A stretch of DNA of 64,000 nt from the NCBI GenBank assembly GCA_013396525.1, contig VWYX01000735.1:62001-126000 (forward strand), in the 5' to 3' direction. This document shows, piece by piece, positions 1 to 12,954 of the stretch (positions are counted from its first letter, which is position 1; every line of letters starts with the position of its first letter). Origin of the DNA: Chaetorhynchus papuensis (Eukaryota > Chordata > Aves > Passeriformes > Rhipiduridae). The notes below the pieces were generated by a model that had not been told where the DNA came from, ran no database searches, and saw nothing but the letters and a program-made list of their open reading frames with translations. The translations under genes were made by a program, and so were the position numbers.

Positions 1-191
1 GGGTTAAAAATAATAGCGGCTCTGAAAGTTTTATGAAAGCTGCGGGGTAAGTGTTACCTTAACGCCAGCAGCTGTAACACAAACAAGCCTTAAACCCTGC
101 AGCCCATGAAAGGGTAATGAGGACAGGCCCCAGGAGCTCTGCCGCGCAGGGGAGGGCACCTGTGGGCTTCGGGGGGTGTGAGCTGAGTGGG

Positions 192-345
192 GCAAAGGAG
201 CAGCCTCTGGTGCTGAGCTTCAGCCCTTCAGCTTTGGGCGGGACAAAGGAGCAGCCTCTGGTGCTGAGCTTCAGCCCTTCAGCTTTGGGCTGGACAAAGG
301 AGCAGCCTCTGGTGCTGAGCTTCAGCCCTTCAGCTTTGGGCTGGA
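192..345. repeat. 51-bp tandem repeat, three copies
   Basis: Three near-identical 51-bp units (ACAAAGGAGCAGCCTCTGG start at about 192, 243 and 294), followed by the start of a fourth. As 51 is 17 codons, open frames run through it on both strands; no protein family is recognised. Confidence 0.97.
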
Positions 346-3071
346 CAAAGCATTTGCTGCTCCAGGCCTTGGGAGCCACAGAAAGCTGGGATTCTGCTCT
401 GCTGCTCCTGCTGGGGCCAGGGCTGGGCAGCCACTGCCACCTTTGTGTCGCCCTTCAGCCCTGGGGACTGGAGCAGAACTGCTGGAACCGTCGGTCCTTT
501 CCTCCTCAGGCAACGTTCCAGAGGCTTCTGAACCTGGAAAATGAATCTGCACTGCAGAGACAGGGAAAAAGGGGCCTGCTGGAGCTTTAATCTGCATCTC
601 ACGGCTGAGCTGGGGATTACCCAGGAACCCTGAACCTCCCGCTGGCCGTTCCCTGTGGGGTGGGGGGAGATGGCTCTGCACGCTGCCTCCTCCGAGCAGA
701 ACACCAGGAAATCCTTTCAGGGGTCCTGCAGGAAGCTCGTGGCCTCTTCAGGAGCTCTGCAAGGGATGGAGGTGTGTGAGAGAGGAGTCGTCCCAATCAG
801 TGCGACCACAGAGCTGCTCAGAGAGTTCAGGAAAATGCTCCGGGTGATCAGTGAGGAGGAAAATCGAGCCCCTTAAGGACATGGGGCTGATTTGAGTCGC
901 CAGAAAGAGCATGAATAAATAGTGCAATCAATGCCTGCTATAAATACACATTAATTTGACTGCAGCTCTCTTTCTCTTCCTTTGTCTTGAAAAAGAAATA
1001 GAAGCGAAGAAAAAGCAGGATTTAAAACAATAACTCTGAGATGCTGGAGGTGTTGCACCTGAAGTGGGTGCCTCGTTTGGGCTGATTTGATTGCCAGGGC
1101 TCTGCAGCGCTGATCCTCAGGGAATTGTTATCCTGCACTGGCCTCTCTGGGGACGAGGAACAAGGGGAGGGTGCTGCGTTCAGAAACTCTGAGGTGTATG
1201 AAGGAAATTGCTGTAAATGTGAGGATATTTGGCATTTAAGGGGGAAATGGGAGATGGGAGAGGTGCACTGTGGGCTTTCACTGCTGGGCAGTGTTTTGCT
1301 CAGGTGTGAACAATGCGCCCAGGCCCTGCTTCAGATAAATAACAAGGCAGTCCCTAAATATGGCCCTGCTTTATTTATTGTTCGCAGGATTTTTATATCC
1401 TGGTGTTACATCTTGTGCTTCCATTGATTTTCACGGGCTGTGTAATTTAACTGTGCATTGATTCATTGGCTTTCCAGAGCTCTACATCTGTTCCTGTAAT
1501 CACCTGGCTCTGGGTGTGAGGCAGACGAGGAATAACTCCGGAATCCGGGGCTGCTCCTGCCAGGTTTACTCACCAGTTGCTCTCCCCTCCTCACCCCCTC
1601 TGGTTTCTGCGTTTGTTTAGGGTTTTTTTGGGAGCTAATGATGATTCTTTATGGTACCTGGGCAGCCTGGAATGAGATCCCAGCTCGGGGTTCCCTTGGA
1701 TACCCTGACGCCCGTGTGACGGGTGATTAACGTGTCTTACAAAAGACTGACTTCAGTGAAAATGGAAAACAGGCTTTTAACATGAAGAATGTGCTGGAAA
1801 TGCTTTCTTCCCCCCCTGCAGGCTGGAACATCAGGGTTACGTCATTTTATACTCGTCCTGCACTCCCATGATGGTTTGTCCACCCAGGAGTGTAAAGAAA
1901 GCATCAGGATCTCCCTGGGAGTGACCTCCTGGAAACAATCCTGCAGCACCATCGTTTCAGATGGCATCACCTGAACACCAGCTTAGCGTCACCTTCAGGA
2001 AACCTGGGGGCCTCTCAGAGGTCTGGGAGAAACTGTGATGTAAAGGTCATTGGCTGGCAGCTGCCATTAAGAGGGAATTTACTCCTGTGGAGTAATTAAG
2101 TGGGATAAGGTGCAAGCCTGAAGAGTAAATTGCATCCCACTGTGGGCCTGTCTTTTTGAAATTATTTGTTGGGGGATTGTTATTTAAAAAAAAAAGAAAA
2201 AAGCCTTGCTTGTACTCAATTTACGGAAGGGGCTCACGGAATGTTTATTTCCCCTGAAGAGCTGCTGGCAGGAGAAGGGGGGGAAAATCATTCATTGAGC
2301 TTTTTTCCCCAGCTGTTAAATGGTTTGGAGGGGTCATTGTTGGTGGGATTTTTATTGGGATATTTATTTTCCCAAACAGGTTCCCCGTGGCTCTCTGGTG
2401 GAGAGCAGTTGATTCATCAGAGAAGGGAGAATTTGGGTTAAATGCGTTCAGAAGTTGGTGTGCGACAGGGTCAGCCCTCACAGGGTCAGCTCTGGGGCTG
2501 CTGGCACTGCTCACAGGATCCTGCCCACACCTGCCTCTGTTCCACCCGAGGGGAGGCAATTTCTGCAGAGCTGTTCACTGCCTCTGCTAAAAATCCCTTT
2601 ACAGAACCTCTCTAAAGCCGCAGATGATGCTGTGCATATCATTCTTTGCTAAATCAAAGTGTGGGATCAAGTGTGAGGTTCACGGAGAGGTTTAGATTCA
2701 AAGATTGGTGCTCCAAGGGCGGTGCTGTTGGTGTAGATGAGCATCCACCTTTCAGTATTAAGCTCCGAGTTTCCGCAGACTTCGCTTTTTATAAAAAAAC
2801 CAGAGCTGAAATAGAGATGGAAGAGGGATAATCCTGACACTGCCTGTGATCTCAGCTTCCTCTGCGACCTTTTCTCGTGGCATTAGCTGGATTCTCAGTA
2901 TCTTTGTGCTCCCTTCTCCGGATTTCCTGGCGAAACACGAAGGCTGTTGATGCTTCAGGGAGTGATTGTGCCAGAAATTGTGTGCAGGGAACGCCTCTGA
3001 CCTGCGCTGGTGTAAATGGGCAGCCCCCTGGTGTGGCTGGTCTGAGCCCTTCCTGGAGCTGCTCAGGGCGT

Positions 3072-3107
3072 GATCAGGAGCAGATCAGGAGCAGATCAGG
3101 AGCAGAT
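3072..3107. repeat. 11-bp repeat, three copies
   Basis: GATCAGGAGCA three times in tandem, followed by a short CAG run at 3116-3130. Confidence 0.9.
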
Positions 3108-3313
3108 GGGCTCTGCAGCAGCAGCAGCAGGAGCGGGGCTGTGCTGGGCTGGGATGCTTTAATTAGCGGCTTTGGGAGGGCTGGGAGGAGGCACAGGGTG
3201 AGGGGTCAGCGCTGATTCCTCCTCTGATCTCCTCGGGGAGGTGAACCCGGGCAGCAGGAGGAGAGGAGGCGTGAGGAGATGTGGTGTGAGCGCAGAGATG
3301 GTGTCTCTGGGCT

Positions 3314-3375
3314 GCCAGGAGTGTCCCATGCCAGGTGTGTCCCATGCCAGGAGTGTCCCATGCCAGGTGTGTCCC
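3314..3375. repeat. 16-bp repeat, about four copies
   Basis: GTGTCCCATGCCAGGT and GTGTCCCATGCCAGGA alternate. Confidence 0.9.
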
Positions 3376-3412
3376 CTTGGATCCCTGCTGTTGGGTGGCT
3401 CTGCAGCCAAAC

Positions 3413-3446
3413 CAACCCAACCCAACCCAACCCAACCCAACCCAAC
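3413..3446. repeat. (CCCAA)n microsatellite
   Basis: About seven copies of CCCAA. Confidence 0.95.
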
Positions 3447-6400
3447 TCAAACCTCGCCCCCAGCCCCCAGGAGAGCCCTGCACCCCTCCCTCCACCTCTG
3501 TACAATTCCCTGGGTGCACAGCTCCGGGAACACCACGGGGACGGACGGGCAGGGCAGTCATGGGGAGTTTGTCCCCTCTGGTTTTTCCAAAGCCACCAGG
3601 ACTGTGTCCCACTGGAGCTCTGCGTGGAGCTGATCCCTTGGGTGGCCTGGGGGTGGCCGCAGGGCCCGGTCCCCTCAGCAGCACTTTAATTTAATAACTC
3701 CCCAGAAGTGGCTGCCACTCATGGTGATGCTGCAAAGTGATTTTGTGCAGTTCTTAATTAAGATCTGCTCGCAGGAAAAATCCTAATCCATTAGAGGTCG
3801 ATTTATGCCTTGAAGCAAGGTCAATTTTTCTTTCCCTGCCTTAAATCCGCGCAAAGGTGGAACTTTCTCAGTGTGTGAGCTTGGTTTTGCTTTTTTATCT
3901 GTTTGGAATTTTGATGTCTGATTGCTGCTGCTCAGCAAATGGCACAGAACATGTCCTGGGTTTTGTGAGTTCTGTTTCTGGTCCGCTGCTCTGCCTCGCT
4001 CTTGGATAATGAGAACCGGAAAGGGAAGTGTCTGATTTACCACTTTTGCACCTGTTATAACCCATCTATTTAACCTGTTTTAACACATACATTTACACAT
4101 ATAAATAGGAATCAAACACCTATGAAAAGATCTTTTCATGGGTGATTCCAGTGCAGCCATCAGTTGGAATTAAGGAGAAATCTCATATAATTTAATCAAG
4201 AGGTTGTAAACCCCGAATTTGCAGAAACAGCCGCACCCACCACAGCTCTGCTGTGCCTCTGACGGGTTAAACCAAACCGGCGAGGAGAGAGCAGAACGTC
4301 TCTGTCTCTCCCTGGCTGTGCTGTGCAGGAGGATGTTTTTGGAATTCCTCAGCAATGCTGCCTGGCCCTTGGAGATGTCCAGTCATGTCTGATGCGCTCG
4401 AGCAGAGCTCGCTGCTAAACTAACCTTGATAATCCCGGCCCCCAGAGGCTGCTGCTCTGCCAGGGAGCCAGGGATTAATTCCCTGCCAGCCTCGGCCTCC
4501 ACAAACCCTGTCAAGGCAAAAATCACATCCAGTTACCACAACTGTGTGAGTAAAGAGCTGAGGAGCAAAAAAAAAAAAAAACAACCAAAATACTTTAAAA
4601 GATGGAGCCTCGATAGACTTGAGGAAAATTCTGGATGTGTTATAAAGCCAGCCTCAGTTTAGTAGAGCCCACTTGGGATACTTGGAGCTGCTTGGCCAAT
4701 TTCTCTCTGTTAAACCTGTTGTTTGTGTTTTCACTGGAGAAGTTTGGGATTTCTGTTGTTCCAGGCTCTCATCTGAGGGGGTATTTGCACAAGTGTGCAC
4801 CCACAAACCGGGGCTGTGGGCAGGATTCCCTCAGGGTGGGAGAACATCAGCCTGGGGAAAACACATCCCTGAGCACAAAACCCTGGGCATTTGTGCACTT
4901 CTCTGTTGGTAACCCAGCAAACTGGGTGGGCACAGGAAAACAAAAAAGCAGAGAATGAAAAATTAAGTAAGAGTGGGATCCTTTGAACTGGGGCTAATCC
5001 CAGCCCGAGGAGGATGAGAGCAGGAATTTGTGATTGAAGGTGCCTGGCGAAGAGCAGAGCAAAATTTTTTCAGCCTCTGAGCGCCGTGGCTTTGAGGGAG
5101 CAGCCGTTTGCCTGCCAGGCTGGAGATGCCAGCTCTGAAGAGTTAACTCTGTGCATCCTTCAGGGAGGGCAGGCACAGCTGGTGGGGGCTCTGCTGAAAG
5201 AAAAAGCCTCTGGCAAGTTCCTGCTCTGCGGAGGCAGGAAGGGAGCGGGGGGTTTGCGCAGACAGATGAAGCTGTTGCTCAGGACGGGAGCTGCTGTTTT
5301 CTGTCCAGCTGCTGCTCCATCCTCCCTGCTCACTGCTGCTCACAGAGCAATTTGTATTCTCTGAGGGGGCTGCTTTTTCTCTGCCTCCGCTCTCCAAAGT
5401 TCAAGCTCCTCTTCTGGAAGTTGCATTTAACCTTTATGAAACACGCTGGAGTCTCTGTCCGTGACCTTGAAGGTTGGGGGCAGAGAGGGGAAGAAATACC
5501 ACAGAGTCTCACCAGAGGCACCTTTAGAGGTACCTAACAAGGCATTTAATTTAAAATGGGAGAAAAGGACACTTAACTCGAGTGGCAGGACCTGGAGAGG
5601 GGCAAAGGAGCATCCTGCCACAGCCACGTTCAGGACAGGGGGTGAGCTGGAGTGGCAGGGCCCCTTTTGTCACACGAGTCCTGGAAGAGGTGCCAGAGGA
5701 ACAGAGATAAGAGCAGAGCAGGTGTGGGGACAATGGAGCCCGTTCACGTGGCGGGTGCCTTTTCACGATGGATGGAAAGGTTATCACCGCACAGATTGCA
5801 GGTGATAACGCTGAGGAAATGTCATTTCTCCCTTCTCCTTCTCCTGCCTTTGTTTTCCTGTTGATCCGTTCGGATCTGTGGCACAAGGAGGGGTCATTGC
5901 CTCTGCTTTGGAACCGTCTGGAGGCAAACGCTGATTGGGATGCAGATGGTTTGTCTGATGTGGTGCAGGGAAGGAATTCGGTTTTTTGTGAGGCTCGGAG
6001 CGCATAGTAACTCCCGTGGTATTGATCATTAATCTGGTAGGAACCTTCAAACAGGCCTTGCCCTCTCGGAGCTGGAGCGGCTGATGATGATTTTTGTCTC
6101 TGAGTTGTTTGGGAACCAGGAGGTGCTGCCCTGATCTTACAGGCGGGGGCTGAGGCACAAGCAAGAGGCTGAATTCGGCAGTGTCGGGGGGAGGATCTGC
6201 AGCAGAGCAGACCTTTCGGGCCGGGCAGCTGAGCTGTACCTGCCGAGGTCTCTCTGTGGGAGCTGTGCCCCCCTCAGCCCGTCAGGAGCTGCAGTTCTCC
6301 CCCCAAAATCTCCTCTCCACCTGTCACGCTGCTGCTCTGCCCAGCGCGGGCTGGAGCCAGGGAAATCAGCTGTGTTTTTAGTCAGACGGTTTGGCACCAA

Positions 6401-6645
6401 TCTGTTGACGGTGCTCCCGTGTTGTGTCATCCCTCGGAGGGCTGCGGAGTGGGTGGAACCGGGGTAATTTGAGTTGCTGGGACGCTGGGGGTCAGCTCTG
6501 CAGCAGCCCCTTGCCCCTCCTGCCAGAGACCCCCACGGTGCCCCCATTTCCGTGGGAGCTGCTCCCCACTGCAGCCCCAGCTCCAGGTACCTGCTCTGGC
6601 ACAAGCACGCTCACCTCTCTGCAGAGCTGTAATTGAGTTAGGGAG

Positions 6646-6659
6646 GTTACCATGGCAAC
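6646..6659. promoter_or_regulatory. Palindromic RFX X-box
   Basis: GTTACCATGGCAAC is a near-perfect inverted repeat and differs by one base from the RFX consensus GTTGCCATGGCAAC. It is followed at 6664 by GCAATTAATTAAAG, a homeodomain-type site. It lies about 6 kb beyond the predicted UNC5D 3' end. Motif is clear; function is inference. Confidence 0.5.
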
Positions 6660-9600
6660 CCCTGCAATTAATTAAAGTGCTTGGGCACGGTAAGTTTATA
6701 GATGCAGAAAACATTTTCATACATAAATAGTGCAATCTGTTTGTGCTCTGAGGATTTGCCCCTTTCCCTATTTCTCTCTAATCTCAGCTGAGAAATTGGG
6801 CTTTTTCTTTTCCCCCCGTTTCTTTTTTCACCCTCTGGGGATTGATAAATCTTTGTGTTATTGCCCATAAAGTGGGTAAATAAAGTCTCTCTGCAGTTCG
6901 TGTCCACCTGCTGAATGCTGAGCGAGCGGCACGGGCTGGGACGAGCCTTCCCAGGGCAGCCCAGGCCACTGTCCCCACACGTCCCCCGTCCCCCTGGGGC
7001 GGGTGGCTCGGGCACTGCGTGTCCTCCTGTCCGGGGCTCGGCTCTGACAGGACAAGGCGCTCCCGTGGCTCCTGTGAGCCCAGCCCGGCTGTGCCACAGG
7101 GGAAATGCGGTGCCCGCGCTGCAGCCCCGGCTCTGCCCTGCCTTAGGGGTGTGTCGGGGGGTGTTTTACAGAGGAAAATCACGGCGATGGAACAACTGAG
7201 CCCTCCTAAATACATTGGTGGGGTTGTGGTGCAGCTGATGCCTTGTTATGTCTGTCTGATGCTTTGTTGCGTCTGCCCAGCAGGAGAGAGAGCAGAAATG
7301 AGCAGGCTACAAGAACCTTCGGAGTTACACACCGGGCAGTGCAGGATTTGAAAAATATAAAAGTTTAAACCTAAGGCATCAACAGTGAAACCCCTGGGTG
7401 GGACAGGCAGAGCTGAGGAGGGACGGTTCCATCTGGACCTCATTGAGGGGTCAGTGCCAGGTGGGACGGGCAGAAAAGAGGCAAAAATAATCTCTGAGAG
7501 CACAAAAGCTCCAGAAGCAAAAGGAGCAAAAAAGGGAAGTGGTTGTTCATGGCAGAGGAATGGATCCAGGCTGGCAAATTCCCGCTGGGGGTGAGTTCTG
7601 ACCGTGTTTTGTGCCTCCAAACTCTTTGCCACTTGCTCTTTATGCTGGCACCTTTGGGAATGATTGGATGAATGACTGGGGACAACCCCAGCAGCGTCCT
7701 GAGAGAAGTCCCTTAGTTGGAGCTGCTGCCATAAAAAGGGGACACGTTCTCGGTGCGATCTCCTGCCCTTCCCTGCATTCCCACCTCCCGGGAAGGTGCA
7801 GATTTCACTCCCCAGCACTGTTCCCTCTCTTCCCATTATTCCATCATTTTATCCTCATGTACTCCAATGCACTGGGGATTTCTAAATGGTGTGTAAAATG
7901 AACATCTGCCATTGGCAGGGTTGGCACATCTGGATCCATTAATTTTTCATTATTTCCCCGTGTTGGAGGTCAGATGTTCGCGACGTGGTAACGCAAGAGA
8001 TTCCACTGGTGGGTTTAATGTCTCTGAAGCAGATAATTCTATTTACAGAAGTATTTTAAACCCCCAGACTGCGAGAGCTAACTGCTAGAAAGGTTTCATT
8101 TTCTAATTATATTTTTTCTGATCAAGAATCCTGCAGAACTTATCCAAACACCGACCCATTTATGCCTTATAAAAGTTTGGAAAGTGGATTATTTTTCTCT
8201 CTGTTGTTTCATGGATGGCTCTGCTGGGGTTTGCTCTACCACTCGTGTGCTTTTTACCTCTTTCCTGTTCTAAGCAGGAGGAATCAATTGTTGGCATTAA
8301 AGAGTTTGGAAGCAGAATAAACAGAGGTTAAGTGTATTAAACATACAAAGCTGATAGGCTGTAAGGTGGCTCTTTTTTGGCACCTGTGCTAAACCATCGT
8401 CACTTTTATTTGGTGCCACCAGGGAGGTGCCGTCACCCCGGAATCCAGGGACTCTGGAGCTGTCCCGGGTGGCAAACGATCGGCAAACCTGGCAGTCAGA
8501 GCTTTGTCCTTGTGTCCAGGGCTGTGATTCCAGGATCCTCCCCGCACCCCCAGAGCCAGCTCACCCCAGTCCTTCCCTCCCTGCCCGGGGCTGGGCTGGT
8601 CCCTCCTGGAGCTCCCAGCAAAGCAAATGTCACACAAAGGTCGCCCAGCAGCAGAGAGCTTCGCTGCAGTGGATGTTGAATTTCAATGGGGGGAAAAAAA
8701 ATAATAATAAGGAAGAAAGTTTTAATTTTCTTGGCATTTGCTGCGTGCGGAGCAGCATCGCCTCGGGCCGGGCTCGGTGCTGCGCTGGGAACAGCAGCAG
8801 GCTCTGCAAAGCTCAGCCTCTCCAGGCTCTTCACTTTCACCTGGAAGGAGAAATTCAAGGACAGGGAAGGGACAAGGATAGAAGGGACCCGGCTGAGCCT
8901 CTGCAGGGCAACGTTTTTACCTGAATTCCGGGGCAGGGGAGAAGATGCTACCCCTGAAATCCTCTCTCTATTCACTTCCAGGTGCCACCTCCTTCAGCCT
9001 TTTCGTCGGCCCAATCGACTTTGAATTTCAGAGGCTGAAACAGAGATTTGTTCCCCCCCAGCTGCTAATCCAGCACTTGACATTTAACGCCAAGCTTGGT
9101 CCTGTGTCGGAAAAATGAATTTATTACGTCTCCTTGGCAGCTTCTCCCCCGTCTCCTCTGCATTCCCCCTGTGCCTCCCCCTCTGCCAGATGCCAGCCTG
9201 GAGCAGCAGTGACAGCCCCTCCGGGGACACTGCGAGTGACAAATGTTTCCAGGAGCAGAAATGGTGTTTTCCTGCGCCTGGGTCACCGCAGGAACTCCGT
9301 GCCTTGTCCTGGCTCCAGGGGTTTTCTGTGTTCCCGGCATTTGGGGGGTTACAGAAGCCGCTCTCCCTCCGCAGCCCCGCTCCCGTGGCCAGTCCAGCCC
9401 TGCGCGTTCTCGGGGGTGTTTCTGAGCGGCTGTCGGGGCAGAATTTGGGCAGCCAGGGAGCAGCCAGGCAGGTTTCGGTCCCTGCAGAGGGCTGGGAGCT
9501 GCAGCCACTCGGAAAATCGGGGAGTGACTCGGGTCTGAGCTCCCGAGCAGCAGCAGGGGGAGGTTTGCTTTATCGCACGCGTTCAGCTCACACCGGGCTC

Positions 9601-12600
9601 GTGTGGTTTCTGCTGGGAAATCTGAGGGGTGAGCGCAGCCCGCGTTTCCGCGGTGTGATGGGACAGAACACCCGCCCTGATCCGATGTGACCGTGCCTGG
9701 CACCGGCCTCTCCCCGCGCCCAGCCCCAGGAAGGCTTCCCGCAAACACAGCAGTTGGGGAGGGAGTAAAAATCGTTGATTTAGACTTTTCTCTGCCTGTT
9801 TCTCAGCCTGGTGGATTGGGCTTGGTTTTTAAACTGCTCTGTGAAACACCTCAGAACGTTCCCGGTGCTGCTAGGAATAATAACGGAGATAATGAGGTGA
9901 TTTCCCCGGTTAGTGATAAAAAAAAAATGTCCTGAAAGAGTTGGGAAGGACGGAGGGAGTTTTTAAATTCCAGAGTATCCAGAGGCAGCTGGAGCATCCT
10001 CTTGGCCTGTCAGGAGCCCAAGGAAGGTTCTTACTCCAGGTGTTTCCTGCTCTGCCCAGGCACCTTCTCCTCCCCTTTTTGTATAAATGTCAGACGACGT
10101 TTCCAGCCCTGCAGGGCACAGGCAGCATTTCCCATCTGGGCTCACGTCCAGTTATTAATTTACCCCCGAAATTCCAATTCCAGCTAGCCCGAGGCAAGGC
10201 TCCCGCCCTGGCAGCCCCTCATCCTTCCAGCAGGGTCCCCAATAACAACCTCTGCTGCCTCATTACCCTTCTGCATCTGTAACAGCACCAGGGAGTGGGG
10301 ATTGAAATAAGAACAGGGAAAAAATGGGCCCTGCTTGTCTGGGATGTTTCCTAAGGGACTCATCAGCTGTTTAGGAAAATGAGCCAGGGTGGAACTCGTT
10401 CTTCAAGGAGAATGGGGGGGAAAATGCACTTTTTAAAGAGCAGCATCCATGTTTTGGTGCACATCTGTAATCTCCGTGAGCTCCTGAGGAGGGCTTTAAT
10501 GAGCCTCCTGTTTGCAGAGAGCTCTGAGTGCGTTCCCTGGCAGGGAGAATTAAACAGAGAAATAATTAGTGAAGGACAGGATGCAGGGAAGGAAATCACA
10601 GCACCTTTCCCAAAGTCAAAATTTAATTGACTTTCTACGAAGCAAAACTGTGAAGTTCTTTCCCCATAAATGTTAAATGCAGAGGGTTCAGCACTGTCAC
10701 AGCCCCTTAAATTGGTCTGATGGTAACAAATCCTTCCAGGAACGGTTGTCACTCCTCGGGAAGTTTGTAAATCGAGTAGGAGCTTAAGGTACTTCTTCTT
10801 CCCTTGAATTTTAATGTTGTTGGTGTTTCCATAAGCCCAGGATCTCTGTTCCTTGTTTCCTGCTCGGTCCCAGCTCCCTGAATCTGACAGGAGACCGTGA
10901 TAATGAGCAGTAAATAATTGCTAGCCGTGGGCAAGTGTCTGAGCAGGAAACCTGAACGATTCCAGGTAATGAGGGGGAAAATTTATCTGTACATCCATGA
11001 AATGGGGATGAGGGAATGGAGGGTCCTGCTCTCAGAGGCGTTTGTCACCCACAAACGGGGTGACATTTCTCAGAAGAGCTCAGCTGCTAATTAGCACCTT
11101 TAAAAATCAGATTTTTTAGCCCAAGACGTCCTCACAGGAGTGACAGCAGGTATTTCTCAGTGCCGAGTCTTGTGGGGAAGCCTTGGATCCGTGGTTTGGG
11201 ACCTTGTAGGGTGTGGGGGAAGCTGCTGCTTCACAGGGAAGGGACAGGGAAACTGCCCCAAGCTTGAGGACACGGTGACACCAAAGAAAGGGGAGCTTTG
11301 ACTGCTCTGAGGGGAAAGTGTTTGTGTGGGGAAGGCAGAACCTCCATTTTTCTTCTCTAAATTTTTAAAAATTTTACTTTAGTGGTGTTGGTTTGGGGCT
11401 CTGCATTGGGAACTCGCTGTAACCTGGCAGTCAGCACCGAGCTCTTTGCCACCAGTGCACACCAGCTGTGATGGGAATATTTGCTTTCACTCTGTTCAAA
11501 GCTAAATCAGCTGCAGAGCCTCTCTTCTCCCCCCTCCAGAGCGTGGTTCTGTGGCTGAACTCTGCTCGGTGCCCGGGGAGCAGAGCTTTTGAGGGCACAG
11601 AGGAATTTCTTTGCAGTGGGAATGGCAGAGGTGCTCCCGGCCCTGCTGCTGCTTCCCCCGCGCTCCTGCAAAGTCTTGAATAATCAAATGGGTCATTTCT
11701 GCTCAGCTGCTGTAATTTATTGTCCCGCCGAACCCAGATTTTCTGAATGTTAATGAAAAAAATACCGATCAGCCCGGCTCCTGCCATTCTGCTTTATGAC
11801 CTTATTAAATCTTATGCTTTCTTATCATGTGCTGACAATTACTGGAGGACAGGCCGGGGCTCCTGCCACCAACACTCAGCGCTGTCAGCGCCACGGGCCG
11901 GGTGATTTACACCCCACGAACAGTCCTGAGAGACATTTTCACACTCCTGACAGGATTATATAACACGAGAAAAGGCCATTAACAAATACAAAGGAATAAG
12001 CAGCAGGGAGAGGACAGGTGAAGAATGGGGCAGTAAATCTCTGGGTCTGGCAGCCCGTAATAAAATCACCTTGCCGGGAAGATTTAATGAGCTGCTCACC
12101 CCACTAAGAGGGGAGGAAATGCTGGCACCCCACAGGTCCCGGGGGTTGGGGACCAGCCCGAGCTGAGGGTGGGCTGTGGGCACCGCCTGGCCCTGGGGGG
12201 GGAATGTTGGTGCCCCTGGAATGTCCTGGGACGTCCCCAGTGCAGGCACAGCCAGCACTGCCCTCCCTGCGCTGCCCTAAATGCCAATATTTGAATTTTT
12301 CACACTCCCACAAAGCCGGGGGTATATTTTTCCATCTCTCTCTGATTTCAGTGGCTGCTCTTCTCCCGAATTCTGTAGTAAAATCACCCTTGGAGCAGGA
12401 GATGGAGAGCTCCGAGCCCTCCTGCACAGCCCATTTATGGCGCTTGTCCTGCACCTCTGCTCTGCGTGCATTAATAACTTGTTTTATTACAGCCCACTTA
12501 GGGTGAGAGCCGTGCCCAGGCTCCCGTTTGTCACCCACGGAGGGTCGATGGTGTGACAGCGCTGGGGGTGGCTCAGGGCTTTGGCCCACCTTCTGGGATG

Positions 12601-12749
12601 GCCTGGGAAGGGTTTCGGGGGGCTGTTCTGGAAGGGAAATAAGCTGAATGATTAAAACAAAAATAAACCCCACCCCCAAACCTCCGTGGAATCCAACATT
12701 GCCAGTGCCGTGCCTTGCTTGACCCCAGCAGTGAAGGGACACAGGGTCA
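6660..12749. other. Intergenic sequence, no gene seen
   Basis: No recognisable coding sequence. GC-rich at 6900-7150 and 9100-9750, AT-rich at 7900-8370 and 10900-11130. The AT-rich part has no repeat structure. Long open frames at 9065-9748 coincide with CpG-rich sequence and lack codon bias or family matches. Confidence 0.55.
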
Positions 12750-12767
12750 GATGTCAGTAAAAGACTC

Positions 12768-12773
12768 TTTATT
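12768..12773 (-). terminator. Distal polyadenylation signal AATAAA
   Basis: TTTATT on the plus strand reads AATAAA on the minus strand. It is followed 14-20 nt downstream by a T-rich then GT-containing stretch (TTTTACTGACATCTG), the arrangement of a cleavage site. It is the last good signal downstream of UNC5D before the gene-free region. Confidence 0.5.
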
Positions 12774-12946
12774 CATAAATAGCCGATATCCATAATTCCC
12801 ATCTGTACATTTCTCTCCAAAGGCCGGGGCCGTACAGGTCTGAAACTCTACAGAAAACACCCAAACTGTCCAGTTCGACTTCTCCAGGACAATATAACAC
12901 AGCTGGTTGGCATTACCAAATATATATATATGTATATATATTTATA

Positions 12947-12954
12947 TATGTACA
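12947..12954 (-). promoter_or_regulatory. Pumilio response element in 3' UTR
   Basis: The minus strand reads TGTACATA, matching the PUM consensus UGUANAUA. It lies at the edge of an alternating TA tract (12920-12950), about 175 nt before the distal polyadenylation signal. PUM sites act in mRNA stability and translation; function here is inference. Confidence 0.35.

Larger units (their letters stand above)
1..6640. other. Intergenic sequence, no gene seen
   Basis: Downstream of UNC5D. No reading frame shows a recognisable protein, splice structure or codon pattern. Small tandem repeats at 192-345, 3072-3107, 3314-3375 and 3413-3446. Confidence 0.6.

Noticed and set aside
9065..9748. 227-codon minus-strand and 191-codon plus-strand open frames
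   Set aside because: Both lie in CpG-rich sequence, with no family match and no splice or start context.
1..12749. A second gene downstream of UNC5D
   Set aside because: Searched both strands for conserved exons with splice sites, tRNA or rRNA; none was supportable.
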